DNA of 64,000 nucleotides from Paraburkholderia domus (lineage in GTDB: Bacteria > Pseudomonadota > Gammaproteobacteria > Burkholderiales > Burkholderiaceae). Numbering within the stretch: position 1 is the stretch's first letter; every line of letters begins with the position of its first letter. The position numbers and the translations under genes are program-made. Positions 1 to 9,277 of the stretch are shown here, in pieces. The notes below the pieces were generated by a model that was not told the origin of the DNA, did not search any database, and saw only the letters and a program-made list of their open reading frames with translations. The DNA lies in assembly GCF_905220705.1 (NCBI RefSeq), contig NZ_CAJNAT010000006.1, positions 62,001 to 126,000 of the forward strand, in the 5' to 3' direction.

Positions 1-87
1 TGCCTGCAAACCCGCGATCTCCAGCGCGGGGGCACCGCCAGCCGTACCGCTCACTTCGAGGCTTTCACGCTCGGCAATCGTATTCAT
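1..87 (-). CDS. livF: Branched-chain amino-acid ABC transporter ATPase, N-terminal fragment
   Basis: Only the first 29 codons are in the window; the gene continues past its left edge. The start ATG (87-85) overlaps the livG stop in an ATGA arrangement, as usual for translationally coupled livG-livF pairs. The visible peptide (MNTIAERES..., then LEIAGLQA) fits the lead-in to a LivF nucleotide-binding domain, but no Walker motif is visible. The assignment rests mainly on context after livG. It would energise import of leucine, isoleucine, valine or related substrates at the inner membrane. Confidence 0.7.
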   Translation of the reverse strand, partial: MNTIAERESLEVSGTAGGAPALEIAGLQA

Positions 88-863
88 GCGTGGGCTCCGG
101 CGAGCGCCGCATCGGCGCTGCCCATATAGGCTTGCATCACGAGCGGATTTTTCGACACCTCGGCGTAGCTGCCTTCGGCGAGCACTTCACCCCGTTGCAG
201 CACGGTAATGGTGTCGGAGATGCCGGCGATCACGTTCATGTTGTGCTCGACCATCAGAATCGTGCGTCCGCTCGATACTTTTTTGATCAACGCGGTAACG
301 CGATCGACGTCTTCATGGCCCATGCCTTGCGTCGGTTCGTCGAGCAGCATCAGCTCCGGCTCCATGGCGAGCGTGGTGGCAATTTCCAGCGCGCGTTTGC
401 GGCCGTATGAAAGCTCGACGGTCAAAACATCGGCGAAATCGGTCAAGCCCACCTGGGTAAGCAAATCCATCGCGCGGTCGTCAAGCTGACGCAGCGTGCG
501 TTCGCTCTTCCAGAAATGAAATGCTGTGCCGAGCACGCGCTGCAAACCGATACGCACATTCTGCAATGCTGTCAGATGCGGAAATACAGCAGAGATCTGA
601 AACGAGCGGATGATGCCGCGCCGCGCGATTTGCGCCGGCCGTTCGTTGGTGATGTCGATACCGTTAAAGACGATCTGGCCCGCCGTCGGCTCGAGGAATT
701 TGGTGAGCAGATTGAAGCAGGTGGTCTTGCCTGCCCCATTAGGGCCGATCAGCGCATGGATCGAGCCACGGCGCACGCGCAGGTTCACACCGTTCACGGC
801 GATGAAGCCTTTGAACTCGCGGGTGAGGCCGCGCGTTTCGAGAATCGTATCGCCGAGAATCAT
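84..863 (-). CDS. livG: Branched-chain amino-acid ABC transporter ATP-binding protein LivG
   Basis: This is a 259-residue ABC ATPase with Walker A GPNGAGKT at about 40-47, signature LSYGRKR at about 151, Walker B LMLLDEP at about 171 and an H-loop histidine near 206. The IIRSFQI segment after Walker A and the overall length are typical of LivG. I chose the ATG at 863 because a GGAAGGGA Shine-Dalgarno sits just before it; an ATG four codons upstream has none. It pairs with LivF in a heterodimer on the cytoplasmic face of LivHM. No permease gene lies upstream, so the permeases are probably beyond the left edge. The substrate cannot be told from the ATPase alone. Confidence 0.92.
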   Translation of the reverse strand: MILGDTILETRGLTREFKGFIAVNGVNLRVRRGSIHALIGPNGAGKTTCFNLLTKFLEPTAGQIVFNGIDITNERPAQIARRGIIRSFQISAVFPHLTALQNVRIGLQRVLGTAFHFWKSERTLRQLDDRAMDLLTQVGLTDFADVLTVELSYGRKRALEIATTLAMEPELMLLDEPTQGMGHEDVDRVTALIKKVSSGRTILMVEHNMNVIAGISDTITVLQRGEVLAEGSYAEVSKNPLVMQAYMGSADAALAGAHA

Positions 864-1229
864 GTTCCCTTCCATACGGAGTAAGGCGAAGCATTACGAT
901 CTTTCGCGCAAACGGCTGCGCGACTTTGTGTGACGGCGGCACCCCCGTGCCGCTCGTTGGCGTGCTGCACCAATCCGGACGGTAGTCCATGGGGCGGCAC
1001 GCAGCATGGCTGCCATTGTCGCGCCAATGATGCAGCGCATTCATCGGGATTTGCACTTAGTGGATGACAACTGCCTGAGGCAGGCTCGCCGCATGCTCAA
1101 ACGGCATCCGCACCTTGCTCGGGGGCGTGCATGAGGATGGTCGAACAGTGCTTCGACCCTGCTCAAGGCACGCCAGGGGGAAGTCCGAGGCACGCGTCGC
1201 AGCCTCGGCTTCCACTGTCATACGGTGTG
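864..1229. other. Intergenic region without a gene
   Basis: This 366 bp stretch separates livG from the GMC oxidoreductase on the same strand and should hold the livG promoter. I see no convincing protein-coding frame. The only clear structure is a perfect 7-bp hairpin at 1139-1158 (GGTCGAA, six-base loop, TTCGACC) near the end of the GMC gene. It lacks a T-run on either strand, so it is at best a weak or Rho-assisted terminator. Confidence 0.5.
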
Positions 1230-2945
1230 TCACACGGCGGACATGGACGACGCAGCGCTCGTCTGGACCAGAACGCTGCCGGCCAGGCGTGCGCGGCGGT
1301 CTTCACGGATCATGTCGCTGGCGCGTTCAGCGATCATCAGCGTCGGCGAATTGGTGTTGCCCGAGGTGATGGACGGCATGACGGAAGCATCGACGACGCG
1401 CAGACCGTCAACTCCGATAACTCGTAGGCGGTTGTCGACTACCGCGCCGGGATCGTCGACGGCACCCATTCGGCAGGTGCCCACCGGATGAAAGATGGTG
1501 GTGCCGACCGCGCCTGCGGCCTGCTGAAGTTCTTCTTCGGTCTGGTACTGAACCCCGGGCAGAATCTCTTGCGGCCGATAGCGCGCGAGCGCGGGCGCTG
1601 CGGCAATACGGCGCGTGAGACGCAGTGCGTTGGCCGCGACGTGCCGGTCGTAGTCCGTCGACAGATAATTCGGCGCGATCAACGGTGGCGCCGAGGCATC
1701 GGTCGAATCGATGTGAATGCTGCCGCGCGAGGTCGGGCGCAACTGACACACCGACGCCGTGAACGCATTGAAACGATGCAGCGGCTCACCGAAGCGGTCG
1801 AGCGAGAGCGGTTGCACGTGATACTCGAGGTCTGGGCGAGTGAGTGAGCGATCATCCGGATCCGATTTGGCGAAGGCGCCGAGTTGCGACGGCGACATCG
1901 ACATGGGACCACTTTGAAAGAGTGCGTACTGCATGCCAATCATCAGCTTGCCCCACCAATGGGCGGAGGCAGTATTGAGCGTGCGCACGCCGTCTACTTT
2001 GTAGGCCATGCGCAATTGCAGATGGTCCTGCAGATTTTCGCCAACGCCGGGCAGATCCTTCACGACCTCGATGCCGAGATTTTGCAACCGTGTGCCGTTG
2101 CCGATGCCGGACAGTTCGAGCAATTGCGGCGAGTTGACTGCGCCCGAACTGAGGATCACTTCGCAACGGGCTTTGGCGAGATAGTCGGTGTTATCGCCGC
2201 GATACTCGACACCGGTGCAGCGGCGTCCTTCGAACACGACGCGCTGGGTGTGCGCACCGGTGATGACGGTGAGATTCGGGCGCTTGAGCGCTGGACGCAA
2301 GAATGCTTTCGACGCGTTCCAACGGATACCGCGTTTCTGATTGACGTCGAAGTAGCCAACGCCGGTGTTGTCGCCGCGGTTGAAGTCGTCGGTGGCGGGT
2401 ATGCCGGCTTGTTGTGCGGCTTGTGAAAACTCTTCGAGGATCTTCCATTTCAGGCGCTGCTTTTCGACGCGCCATGGGCCGCCTGCGCCATGCGATTCGG
2501 ACGCGCCGGCGTGATGATCTTCGCTGCGTTTGAAGATGGGCAGGACCGAGTTCCAGGACCAGGAGGCGTCGTTGGTGACGCGGGCCCATTCATCATAGTC
2601 CTCGCGCTGGCCGCGCATGTAGATCATGCCGTTGATTGATGAGCTGCCGCCTAATACTCTGCCCCGTGGGTATGAGAGGGAGCGGCCGTTCAGGCCGGGT
2701 TCTGATTGGGTTTTGTAAAGCCAATCCGTACGGGGATTGCCAATGCAGTAGAGATAGCCTACAGGCACGTGGATCCAGTGGTAGTCGTCTTTGCCGCCGG
2801 CTTCTAACAGTAGGACTTGTGTTTCTGGATCTTCGGTCAGGCGGTTGGCCAGGACGCAGCCTGCCGTGCCGGCGCCGACTATGATGTAGTCGAATTCGCC
2901 TTCCAGGCGGGGGGGCGCCAGTGGCGTTTTTTCGGTGTTGCTCAT
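1230..2945 (-). CDS. GMC-family FAD-dependent oxidoreductase (choline/alcohol dehydrogenase-like)
   Basis: This 571-residue flavoprotein has a dinucleotide-binding GAGTAG at about 24-29, a GMC signature region (GRVLGGSSSINGMIYMRG) near 95-112, a catalytic-type HPVGTCRMG near the C-terminus and the closing NTNSPTLMIAERASDMI block. It should oxidise a primary or other alcohol with FAD; the substrate is not readable from sequence, so betA is not claimed. The ATG at 2945 is preceded by TTAGGAGA. The open frame runs a further 55 codons upstream, but only through repeat sequence, so that extension is rejected. A repeat copy begins about 20 bp upstream, so the promoter must lie in or beyond it. Confidence 0.9.
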   Translation of the reverse strand: MSNTEKTPLAPPRLEGEFDYIIVGAGTAGCVLANRLTEDPETQVLLLEAGGKDDYHWIHVPVGYLYCIGNPRTDWLYKTQSEPGLNGRSLSYPRGRVLGGSSSINGMIYMRGQREDYDEWARVTNDASWSWNSVLPIFKRSEDHHAGASESHGAGGPWRVEKQRLKWKILEEFSQAAQQAGIPATDDFNRGDNTGVGYFDVNQKRGIRWNASKAFLRPALKRPNLTVITGAHTQRVVFEGRRCTGVEYRGDNTDYLAKARCEVILSSGAVNSPQLLELSGIGNGTRLQNLGIEVVKDLPGVGENLQDHLQLRMAYKVDGVRTLNTASAHWWGKLMIGMQYALFQSGPMSMSPSQLGAFAKSDPDDRSLTRPDLEYHVQPLSLDRFGEPLHRFNAFTASVCQLRPTSRGSIHIDSTDASAPPLIAPNYLSTDYDRHVAANALRLTRRIAAAPALARYRPQEILPGVQYQTEEELQQAAGAVGTTIFHPVGTCRMGAVDDPGAVVDNRLRVIGVDGLRVVDASVMPSITSGNTNSPTLMIAERASDMIREDRRARLAGSVLVQTSAASSMSAV

Positions 2946-2965
2946 TGTTTCGTCTCCTAAGCTTT

Positions 2966-3255
2966 TTTGCCTGCTCGGCGGTTTTTTCTGTGCGCTTACG
3001 GTGTTGGCCTTTCCTTGTTTTCTTAGTGGTCTATTAGTGTTGCCCCTGTGCGGGGCGGCACTTACTTTCTTTGCCGCCGCAAAGAAAGATAAGCAAAGAA
3101 AGCGGCTCAACCCGCCAATTCTTATGCGGGTCCCCCGCGCAGTCGCGGTAGTGGAGCATCTGGAATCTGTGTTCTCGCAAATTCAGCTCTGGTGACAAGG
3201 CAATCATTCTTCCGGCGACGCTGCGCGCGCCGAACAGCACTTCATAAAAACGTTG
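2966..3255 (+). repeat. Long palindromic repeat, copy A
   Basis: Copy A of a family found five times in the window. Landmarks in order are GCCTGCTCGGCG, GGCCTTTCCTTG, a GTCTATT box, the hairpin GCCCCTGTGCGGGGC, the hairpin CTTTCTTTGC-CGCC-GCAAAGAAAG, GCGGGTCCCCCGC, GCATCTGGAATC and a gTGACaaGGCA box. It runs up to the ribosome-binding site of the GMC gene. It faces inverted copy B, with about 220 bp between them that holds no recognisable gene. Boundaries are approximate, by eye. Confidence 0.85.
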
Positions 3256-3474
3256 GTTCACTTGGCGCCCACTCCGTTCACGTATGTCAGCTGCCCGATG
3301 CTTCACTCAGCACCCCGTACCCACACTTGCTCGCTGTCAACTGCATCCGCTTGCGCAACGTACCACCAAGCGATCAGGCGCCTCGCCGAGGCGAAGCCGA
3401 TGGCCCCACCACACCCAACCAAAGCCCCAGGTCTCCCTGGCAGACCCATCCGCGACGCACGTAGTGCGGAGTGG

Positions 3475-3730
3475 GAGCTGATGAATCCTTTGTCACTCAC
3501 GCTGAAGGCGCGAGGGCTCGGATTCCAGATGCACCACTGCCTCCTCCAAGCCAAGGGACCCGCTTATGAGCTGGCGGGTTGAGCCGCTTTCTTTGCTTAT
3601 CTTTCTTTGCGGCGGCAAAGAAAGTAAGTGCCGCCCCGCACAGGGGCAACGCTAATAGACCATTAACAAATCAAGGAAAGGCCAACGCCGTAGGCAAACA
3701 ACCCCAAAGCGCCCCGCAGGCAAAAAAAAC
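3475..3730 (-). repeat. Long palindromic repeat, copy B (inverted)
   Basis: Copy B has the same landmarks as copy A on the minus strand (GCCGCCCCGCACAGGGGC, CAAGGAAAGGCC, CTTTCTTTGCGGCGGCAAAG). Its outer end stops within a few bases of the mmsA stop codon. With copy A it forms an inverted pair centred near 3340. An open frame starting MSRFLCLSFFAAAKK runs across it, but this is a by-product of the repeat also seen in copy A, so no protein is called. Confidence 0.85.
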
Positions 3731-3731
3731 C

Positions 3732-5270
3732 CTATTTCGCCACAGGCATAGTGAACTCAGCCCCCTTGGCGATGCTATCCGGCCACCGCTGCATGATGCT
3801 CTTATACCGCGTATAAAACCGAACACCCTCCTCCCCATAGGCATGGTGATCACCAAAAAGAGACCTCTTCCACCCACCAAAAGAATGCCAGGCCATAGGC
3901 ACAGGAATCGGCACATTAATGCCAACCATCCCAATCTGGATCTGCCGCGAAAAAGCCCGAGCCACCCCACCGTCGGAGGTAAACAACGACACCCCATTAG
4001 CAAACTCGTTAGCGTTAATCAGCCCGACAGCAGAAGCAAAATCCGGCACCCGCACGACACACAGCACCGGACCAAAAATCTCTTCGCGATAAATCTTCAT
4101 CTCGGTCGAGACGTCGTCGAACAAAGTGCCACCGAGAAAGAACCCCTTCTCATGCCCAGCCACCTGATGGCCGCGCCCATCGACAACCAGCTTCGCACCA
4201 GCCGCAACGCCGGCATCGATATAACCCGTCACTTTCTCGCGATGCGCCGCCGTCACCAACGGCCCCATCTCGGCTTCCGATTCCATCCCGTTGAGAATCT
4301 TCAGGCTCTTCACCCGCGGTGTCAGTCGCTCGATCAATTCATCGGCAATATGCCCCACCGCAACCGCCACCGAAATCGCCATGCACCGCTCGCCCGCGGA
4401 ACCATAGGCAGCGCCGATCAACGCATCGACAGCCTGATCGAGGTCCGCGTCCGGCATCACCACGAGGTGGTTCTTCGCACCGCCCAAAGCCTGCACGCGC
4501 TTGCCGTGCTTGGTGCCTTCCGTATAGATGTACTCGGCAATCGGCGTCGAACCGACAAACGACAACGCGCTCACCTCGGGATGCACAAGCAATGCATCAA
4601 CCGCCACCTTGTCGCCATGCACGACATTGAACACGCCATCCGGCAAACCCGCTTCTTTCAGCAGTTCAGCCAATCGGTTCGAGACAGACGGATCACGCTC
4701 CGACGGCTTCAGCACGAACGTGTTGCCGCAGGCAATCGCCACCGGGAACATCCAGCACGGCACCATCATCGGGAAATTGAACGGCGTAATGCCGGCCACC
4801 ACACCCAGCGGTTGACGCAAATTCCAGTTGTCGATGCCGCCGCCAATCTGGTCGGTAAAGTCGGTCTTCAGCAAATTCGGAATGCCGCACGCGAACTCGA
4901 CGATCTCAATGCCGCGCATCACCTCGCCCTTCGCATCCGAAAACACCTTGCCGTGCTCGCGGGTGATCAACTCCGCCAGTTCGTCATGGTGACGGTCGAG
5001 CAATTCCTTGAACTTGAACAGCACGCGCGCCCGCTTGATCGGCGCGGTTTCGCTCCATGCCGGAAACGCAGCACCGGCGGCGGCGACCGCCGCGTCGACT
5101 TCAGCGACGCTCGCCAGCGGCACGCGGGCGCTCACGCTGCCAAGCGCAGGATTGAAGACGTCACCAAAGCGGCCGCTCGTGCCCTCGACTTTCTTGCCAT
5201 TGATGAAATGGGTTAGCGCGCGTGCACTCGTCTCGCTCCGGACAGCATCGTCCTGATATGTCTCGCTCAT
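3732..5270 (-). CDS. mmsA: Methylmalonate-semialdehyde dehydrogenase (CoA-acylating)
   Basis: This 512-residue aldehyde dehydrogenase has the MmsA-type motif GITPFNFP (160-167), cofactor-binding [10 protein letters not shown] (240-249) and nucleophile Cys296 in GERCMAIS. The family converts methylmalonate or malonate semialdehyde to propionyl- or acetyl-CoA in valine, myo-inositol and beta-alanine breakdown. The ATG at 5270 follows AAGAGGACA; an in-frame extension of 34 codons upstream lacks support. A LysR gene diverges 132 bp away and is the likely regulator. The last 300 bp or so have unusual codons, A/C-rich on the plus strand, next to repeat copy B. Confidence 0.93.
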   Translation of the reverse strand: MSETYQDDAVRSETSARALTHFINGKKVEGTSGRFGDVFNPALGSVSARVPLASVAEVDAAVAAAGAAFPAWSETAPIKRARVLFKFKELLDRHHDELAELITREHGKVFSDAKGEVMRGIEIVEFACGIPNLLKTDFTDQIGGGIDNWNLRQPLGVVAGITPFNFPMMVPCWMFPVAIACGNTFVLKPSERDPSVSNRLAELLKEAGLPDGVFNVVHGDKVAVDALLVHPEVSALSFVGSTPIAEYIYTEGTKHGKRVQALGGAKNHLVVMPDADLDQAVDALIGAAYGSAGERCMAISVAVAVGHIADELIERLTPRVKSLKILNGMESEAEMGPLVTAAHREKVTGYIDAGVAAGAKLVVDGRGHQVAGHEKGFFLGGTLFDDVSTEMKIYREEIFGPVLCVVRVPDFASAVGLINANEFANGVSLFTSDGGVARAFSRQIQIGMVGINVPIPVPMAWHSFGGWKRSLFGDHHAYGEEGVRFYTRYKSIMQRWPDSIAKGAEFTMPVAK

Positions 5271-5402
5271 CTTCGTGTCCTCTTTCTGTGAATGTCTTCC
5301 GCCACCGCAAACGGCGTGATGAACGCAAGCGTACGGCGCTTCGGGGCGACAAATCCAATGAGTAATGCTCAACAGCGCTATAAGCCGAGCTAATATCAGG
5401 AT

Positions 5403-6302
5403 ATGGATCTGACTCTGCTACGGGCGTTCGTTACCGTCGCACGCGAGGGCAATCTCACGCGTGCCGCGGTCCACCTTCACCTGACCCAACCTGCCGTCAG
5501 CCTGCAAATCAAGCACTTGCAGGAGACGCTCGGCGTGACGCTGTTCACGCGGACGTCGCACGGGCTTTCGCTGACACGCGACGGCCAGGCCCTGTTGCCC
5601 CATGCGGAACGCGCGCTGGGCGCCGCGAGCGACGTGCAGCGCGCGGCGGCGGCGCTGCGCCACGAAGTGCGCGGTCGCTTGCGGATCGGCACGATTCTCG
5701 ACCCGGCTTTTCTGCGCCTCGGCGGATTTCTCAAGCAACTGGTGGAAACCTGGCCGCACATCGAAACGGCGCTGCGCCACGGCATGTCGGGCTGGGTGCT
5801 GGAGCAGGTGCGCGCGGGCGAGTTGGATGTCGGCTACTACATCGGCTTGCCGTCCGACGACGATACGCGTGACGTCGCCGCCTTCCACGCCGTCACGCTC
5901 ACCCACTTCCAGTACCGCGTGCTGGCGCCGGCCGGCTGGAAAGACCGCGTGAAAGGCGCGCGCGACTGGCGTTCGCTCGCCGCACTGCCCTGGATCTGGA
6001 CGCCGCCCGCATCTGCGCACAATAGATTGTTGTCGCGCTGCTTTGGTGAAGCCGGCGTAAAACCGGTTAAGGTAGCGGAAGTGGACCAGGAGCCGTCGAT
6101 GCTCGATCTGGTCAAATCAGGTGTCGGTCTTACGCTCGCGCGTGATGCCACGGCGATCGCCGAAGCTCACGCGCACGCGTTGACCATCGTAGAAGGTGTC
6201 ACCGTGCCGACCCAGCTCAGCTTTATTACGCTAGCGGAGCGCAAAGACGAACCGGTGATTGCCGCAGCATTGAAGTTGATCGAGCAGCAGTGGGCGGTAT
6301 GA
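5403..6302 (+). CDS. LysR-family transcriptional regulator (divergent from mmsA)
   Basis: This 299-residue protein has an N-terminal winged HTH ([36 protein letters not shown]...) and a LysR effector-binding domain from about residue 90. Its divergence from mmsA across 132 bp is the classic layout for a LysR protein that controls its neighbour and itself. The inducer is unknown; a semialdehyde-pathway intermediate would be a reasonable guess. The start ATG is clear. Confidence 0.9.
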   Translation: MDLTLLRAFVTVAREGNLTRAAVHLHLTQPAVSLQIKHLQETLGVTLFTRTSHGLSLTRDGQALLPHAERALGAASDVQRAAAALRHEVRGRLRIGTILDPAFLRLGGFLKQLVETWPHIETALRHGMSGWVLEQVRAGELDVGYYIGLPSDDDTRDVAAFHAVTLTHFQYRVLAPAGWKDRVKGARDWRSLAALPWIWTPPASAHNRLLSRCFGEAGVKPVKVAEVDQEPSMLDLVKSGVGLTLARDATAIAEAHAHALTIVEGVTVPTQLSFITLAERKDEPVIAAALKLIEQQWAV

Positions 6303-6632
6303 CCGCGGCATGAGGGCCGGTCTGAGTGCACAACCGAAGCGATATGAGCCACTCTCATGACAGCCGCTCACCGTGCGGCCGCTGGTCTGGCCCACAGGCT
6401 CGTCCGTGCTGACCGCCCCTGGCGGTCGTACGTGCTGCTCACATTGGCAGGCCATTCTCGTCGGCCCCGGCATCTGAAACGACACCGTCACGCGCTTTTT
6501 GTTAGATTGGGGGTTCGCGCTCACGCGCCGGCTCCGCATCGTTTTGTTCCGCCTGATTTTGTCCTTCCCGGCAGCTTCGCCCCGGCAACACCGGAAGCCG
6601 CCGACCACTCCATCCTTCGACAGGAGCCTGAC
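6303..6632. other. Intergenic region upstream of the CYTH gene
   Basis: This 330 bp stretch has no credible gene. The downstream frame stays open upstream to 6357, but that extension is Arg/His/Pro-rich and has no ribosome-binding site. A 7-bp hairpin GACCGCC-CCT-GGCGGTC lies at 6411-6427. A TTAGATT element near 6502 could be the -10 of the CYTH gene promoter; this is weak. Confidence 0.4.
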
Positions 6633-7169
6633 ATGGCACGCAACATTGAAATCAAAGCCCGCGCCCAGCATTTCGAGCAACTGCGCGAACGCGCCGCGAA
6701 GCTCGCGCCGGACGCGCCGCTGATCTTCCGCCAGCAGGACTTTTTCTACGATGTGCCGCGCGGGCGCCTGAAGCTGCGCCAGTTCGACGACGGCACGCCG
6801 GCCGAACTGATCTTCTATCAGCGCGACGACCGCGACGGCCCGAAGGCGTCGTATTACACGCGTAGCCCGGTGACCAACCCTGAAGCGATGCACGCGTTGC
6901 TCGCCACGGCACTGACCACGCGCGGCATCGTGACGAAGGAACGTCACGTTTATCTGACGGGCCGTACGCGGATTCATCTGGACCGCGTCGATGGTCTCGG
7001 CGACTTCATCGAGCTCGAAGTCCTGCTGGCTCAAGAGGACGACGAAGAAGGCGGCCACGCCGAAGCGCACGCGATGTTCGCGACCCTCGGCGTGCCGGAA
7101 TCGGACCTGGTGGCGGTGGCCTACGTCGATTTGCTGAACCCGGACAGCGAACCGAAGCAAGCTGCGTAA
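6633..7169 (+). CDS. CYTH-domain protein (CyaB/class IV adenylate cyclase-like)
   Basis: This 178-residue protein starts MARNIEIKAR, the beta-strand that opens CYTH triphosphate-tunnel proteins. The first Glu of the classic ExExK motif is Asn here, as in many CyaB-like members. Further tunnel-strand motifs are KLRQFDDG, AELIFYQRDD, RTRIHLDRVDGLGDFIELEVLL and the terminal LVAVAYVDLL. Members bind triphosphates with divalent metal and include adenylate cyclases and thiamine-triphosphatases; which applies here is not readable. The start follows CAGGAGCC. It converges on the downstream Lrp gene. Confidence 0.85.
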   Translation: MARNIEIKARAQHFEQLRERAAKLAPDAPLIFRQQDFFYDVPRGRLKLRQFDDGTPAELIFYQRDDRDGPKASYYTRSPVTNPEAMHALLATALTTRGIVTKERHVYLTGRTRIHLDRVDGLGDFIELEVLLAQEDDEEGGHAEAHAMFATLGVPESDLVAVAYVDLLNPDSEPKQAA

Positions 7170-7258
7170 AACTGATGCATCGCGGGTCGCGGCAGAATCA
7201 ATCCGGGAACAGCGGCCCCCAAAGACCCAAAACGCCAGAAAGGCGGGAAGCTGCCGCA

Positions 7259-7750
7259 TCAAGCGGCGGCGGCCCCCGGCGACAGATGGCCGAGCGGCAA
7301 CGGTCCATTGCGCTTGAACGTGGTCAACACGATATTGGAGCGCACGCTGTCGACGCCCGGCACACGCATCAACTTCTTCATCACGAACGTCGAGAGGTAA
7401 TTCAGATCGGGGGCCACGATGCGCAGCAGATAATCGGCGTCGCCGACCACCGCGTGGCATTCCAGAACTTCCGGTAGCACCTCGATCTGCTGCTGGAATT
7501 GCTCGATGATCGAGTCGCCGTGATGCTTCAACTTCAGGCTCGTAAAAGCCGTCACGCCGAGCCCGAGTTTTTCCGGACGCAGCACGACGCGATAACCGTC
7601 CACCACACCGACCTGCTCCAACCGCTGCAAGCGCCGCCCGATCTGCGACGGCGACAGCGGTACCTGCTCAGCCAATTGCTGATGGGTGGCCCGGCCAAAG
7701 CGCTGTAGAACGTCCAGCAGCGCGAGATCGAAGTGATCGAGTTCTAACAT
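7259..7750 (-). CDS. Lrp/AsnC-family transcriptional regulator
   Basis: This 163-residue protein has an N-terminal HTH (LDHFDLALLDVLQRFGRATHQQLAEQVPLSPSQIGRRLQRLEQ) and a C-terminal RAM ligand-binding domain with VLECHAVVGDADYLLRI. It diverges from phhA by 148 bp. Lrp-type proteins at this position respond to aromatic amino acids in relatives, so phenylalanine or tyrosine is the expected effector (inference). The ATG at 7750 (MLELDHFD) is preferred over a start five codons earlier because it matches the family N-terminus. Confidence 0.9.
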   Translation of the reverse strand: MLELDHFDLALLDVLQRFGRATHQQLAEQVPLSPSQIGRRLQRLEQVGVVDGYRVVLRPEKLGLGVTAFTSLKLKHHGDSIIEQFQQQIEVLPEVLECHAVVGDADYLLRIVAPDLNYLSTFVMKKLMRVPGVDSVRSNIVLTTFKRNGPLPLGHLSPGAAAA

Positions 7751-7779
7751 GATCGATATCCGCATTTAGACCGTGATTA

Positions 7780-7796
7780 ATGCACGATTATTGCAT
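7780..7796. promoter_or_regulatory. Dyad in the Lrp-phhA intergenic region
   Basis: ATGCA, seven A/T-rich bases, TGCAT: a 5-7-5 dyad, the shape and size of Lrp/AsnC half-site pairs. It lies 30 bp upstream of the regulator start and about 100 bp upstream of phhA. Likely autoregulatory and phhA-controlling operator; inferred from position and symmetry. Confidence 0.45.
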
Positions 7797-7898
7797 ATCA
7801 AAGCACCATAGCGCTGTCATTGCGCCCTTTCCGCACGTCTGCCGCTCTACACTTGCATCACCGTTTCAACCCGCAGTCACCGTAGAGCGCGCAGCAAT

Positions 7899-8789
7899 AT
7901 GTCCACAGCCAACACCGCCAAACTCAAAGAGCAATTCGATGCCGGTCTCGAAACCCGCGCCGATTTCACCATCGACCAGCCAACCGAACGATACGGCGCA
8001 GTCGACCACGCTGTATGGCAACAGCTTTATGCACGCCAGACCGCGCTGCTCAAGGGTCGTGTGTGCGATGAGTTTCTGGCAGGCGTCGACTGTATCGGCA
8101 TGCCGCCCGACCGGGTGCCCTTCTTCGACGAAATCAACGCAAAACTAACGCCCGCAACGGGTTGGCAAATCGTCGCCGTGCCCGGACTCGTGCCCGACCA
8201 GGTGTTCTTCGAACATCTGGCGAACCGCCGCTTTCCCGTGACATGGTGGATGCGCCGCCCCGACCAGCTCGATTATCTGCAGGAGCCGGACTGTTTTCAC
8301 GATCTGTTCGGCCACGTGCCGCTGCTAATCAATCCGGTGTTTGCAAACTACATGCACGCGTATGGCCGCGCCGCGCTCGCCGCTAATGATGCCGGCGCGC
8401 TGCCACTGCTCGCGCGGCTCTATTGGTACACAGTCGAGTTCGGCCTGATCCGCGACGCGGCGAGTCCGAACGGCGTGAAGATCTACGGTGCAGGCATCGT
8501 CTCGAGCAAAGGCGAGACGCTCTACAGCCAGCAGAGCGCGGCACCGAACCGGCTCGGCTTCGATCTCGAACGGGTGATGCGCACGCGCTACCGCATCGAC
8601 ACGTTCCAGAAAACCTACTTCGTGATCGACGACTTCACACAATTGTTCGGCGTCACGCAAACCGACTTCGCGCCGCTACTGGCGAAGCTGGCCGCAGAGC
8701 CGGCGTTCGCGGCAGGCGACGTGCTCAAGCGCGATCGCGTCATCACGCGCGGCACGCAGGAAGGCTGGCAAACCGACGGCGATATCTGA
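7899..8789 (+). CDS. phhA: Phenylalanine 4-monooxygenase
   Basis: This 296-residue bacterial aromatic amino-acid hydroxylase lacks an N-terminal ACT domain. It hydroxylates phenylalanine to tyrosine with O2 and a reduced pterin, using non-haem iron. The 2-His-1-carboxylate ligands are visible as His134 and His139 in DCFHDLFGHVPLL and Glu180 in YWYTVEFGL. The next gene recycles the pterin cofactor (phhB), and an Lrp regulator diverges upstream. This is the normal catabolic phhAB arrangement of Burkholderia and Pseudomonas. Confidence 0.97.
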   Translation: MSTANTAKLKEQFDAGLETRADFTIDQPTERYGAVDHAVWQQLYARQTALLKGRVCDEFLAGVDCIGMPPDRVPFFDEINAKLTPATGWQIVAVPGLVPDQVFFEHLANRRFPVTWWMRRPDQLDYLQEPDCFHDLFGHVPLLINPVFANYMHAYGRAALAANDAGALPLLARLYWYTVEFGLIRDAASPNGVKIYGAGIVSSKGETLYSQQSAAPNRLGFDLERVMRTRYRIDTFQKTYFVIDDFTQLFGVTQTDFAPLLAKLAAEPAFAAGDVLKRDRVITRGTQEGWQTDGDI

Positions 8790-8892
8790 CGACCCAAGCT
8801 GAACAGGCCGACAGCAGGCTAATGGCATCCGTGAAAAAATAGCGGATGCGCACGCCCACCGGCGCGCCTGTTCAGATCAACGAGGTAGCACC

Positions 8893-9183
8893 ATGATTAA
8901 CAAACTGACTTCCGAAGAACGCGCAACGCAGGTCGCGGAACTGCACGGCTGGCAAGCCGTGGCGGGACGCGACGCGATCCAGCGCCATTTCAAATTCGCC
9001 GACTTCAACGAAGCATTCGGCTTCATGACGCGCGTGGCGATCAAGGCTCAGGAGATGGACCACCACCCGGAATGGTTCAACGTGTACAACAAGGTGGAGA
9101 TCACGCTGTCGACGCACGAAGCCAATGGTTTGACCGAGCGGGACATCAAATTGGCACGATTTATCGACACTATTACAGTGTAA
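8893..9183 (+). CDS. phhB: Pterin-4a-carbinolamine dehydratase
   Basis: This 96-residue protein has the family signature [22 protein letters not shown] at about 55-76; the His57-His58 pair is part of the active site. It dehydrates the 4a-hydroxy-pterin made by PhhA so that it can be reduced again. It follows phhA by 103 bp and has AACGAGGTAGC before the ATG. A GGTGCA-CTAA-TGCACC hairpin just downstream (9196-9211) lacks a T-run. Confidence 0.96.
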   Translation: MINKLTSEERATQVAELHGWQAVAGRDAIQRHFKFADFNEAFGFMTRVAIKAQEMDHHPEWFNVYNKVEITLSTHEANGLTERDIKLARFIDTITV

Positions 9184-9277
9184 TACAAGCGCTCAGGTGC
9201 ACTAATGCACCCCGAATCGAATGATTTGACGGAAATGAAAGGACATTGCAGGCAATTCGACGCCCAAACCTTCAGTT

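Noticed and set aside
2946..3110. N-terminal extension of the GMC oxidoreductase to 3110
   Set aside because: The extension is repeat-derived; the AGGAGA ribosome-binding site and family N-terminus place the start at 2945.
2966..3730. CRISPR array or insertion sequence at the long repeats
   Set aside because: Repeats are too long and too few with inverted pairing, there is no regular spacing, and no transposase or cas gene is present in the window.
3579..5216. A 545-codon plus-strand open frame (MSRFLCLSFFAAAKK...) across repeat B and mmsA
   Set aside because: It lies antisense to the clear mmsA gene, is Arg/His/Pro-rich and begins inside the repeat; a shadow of high G+C coding DNA.
6231..7460. 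A 409-codon minus-strand frame opposite the CYTH gene
   Set aside because: Composition is Arg-rich with no domain, and the plus-strand CYTH gene is well supported.
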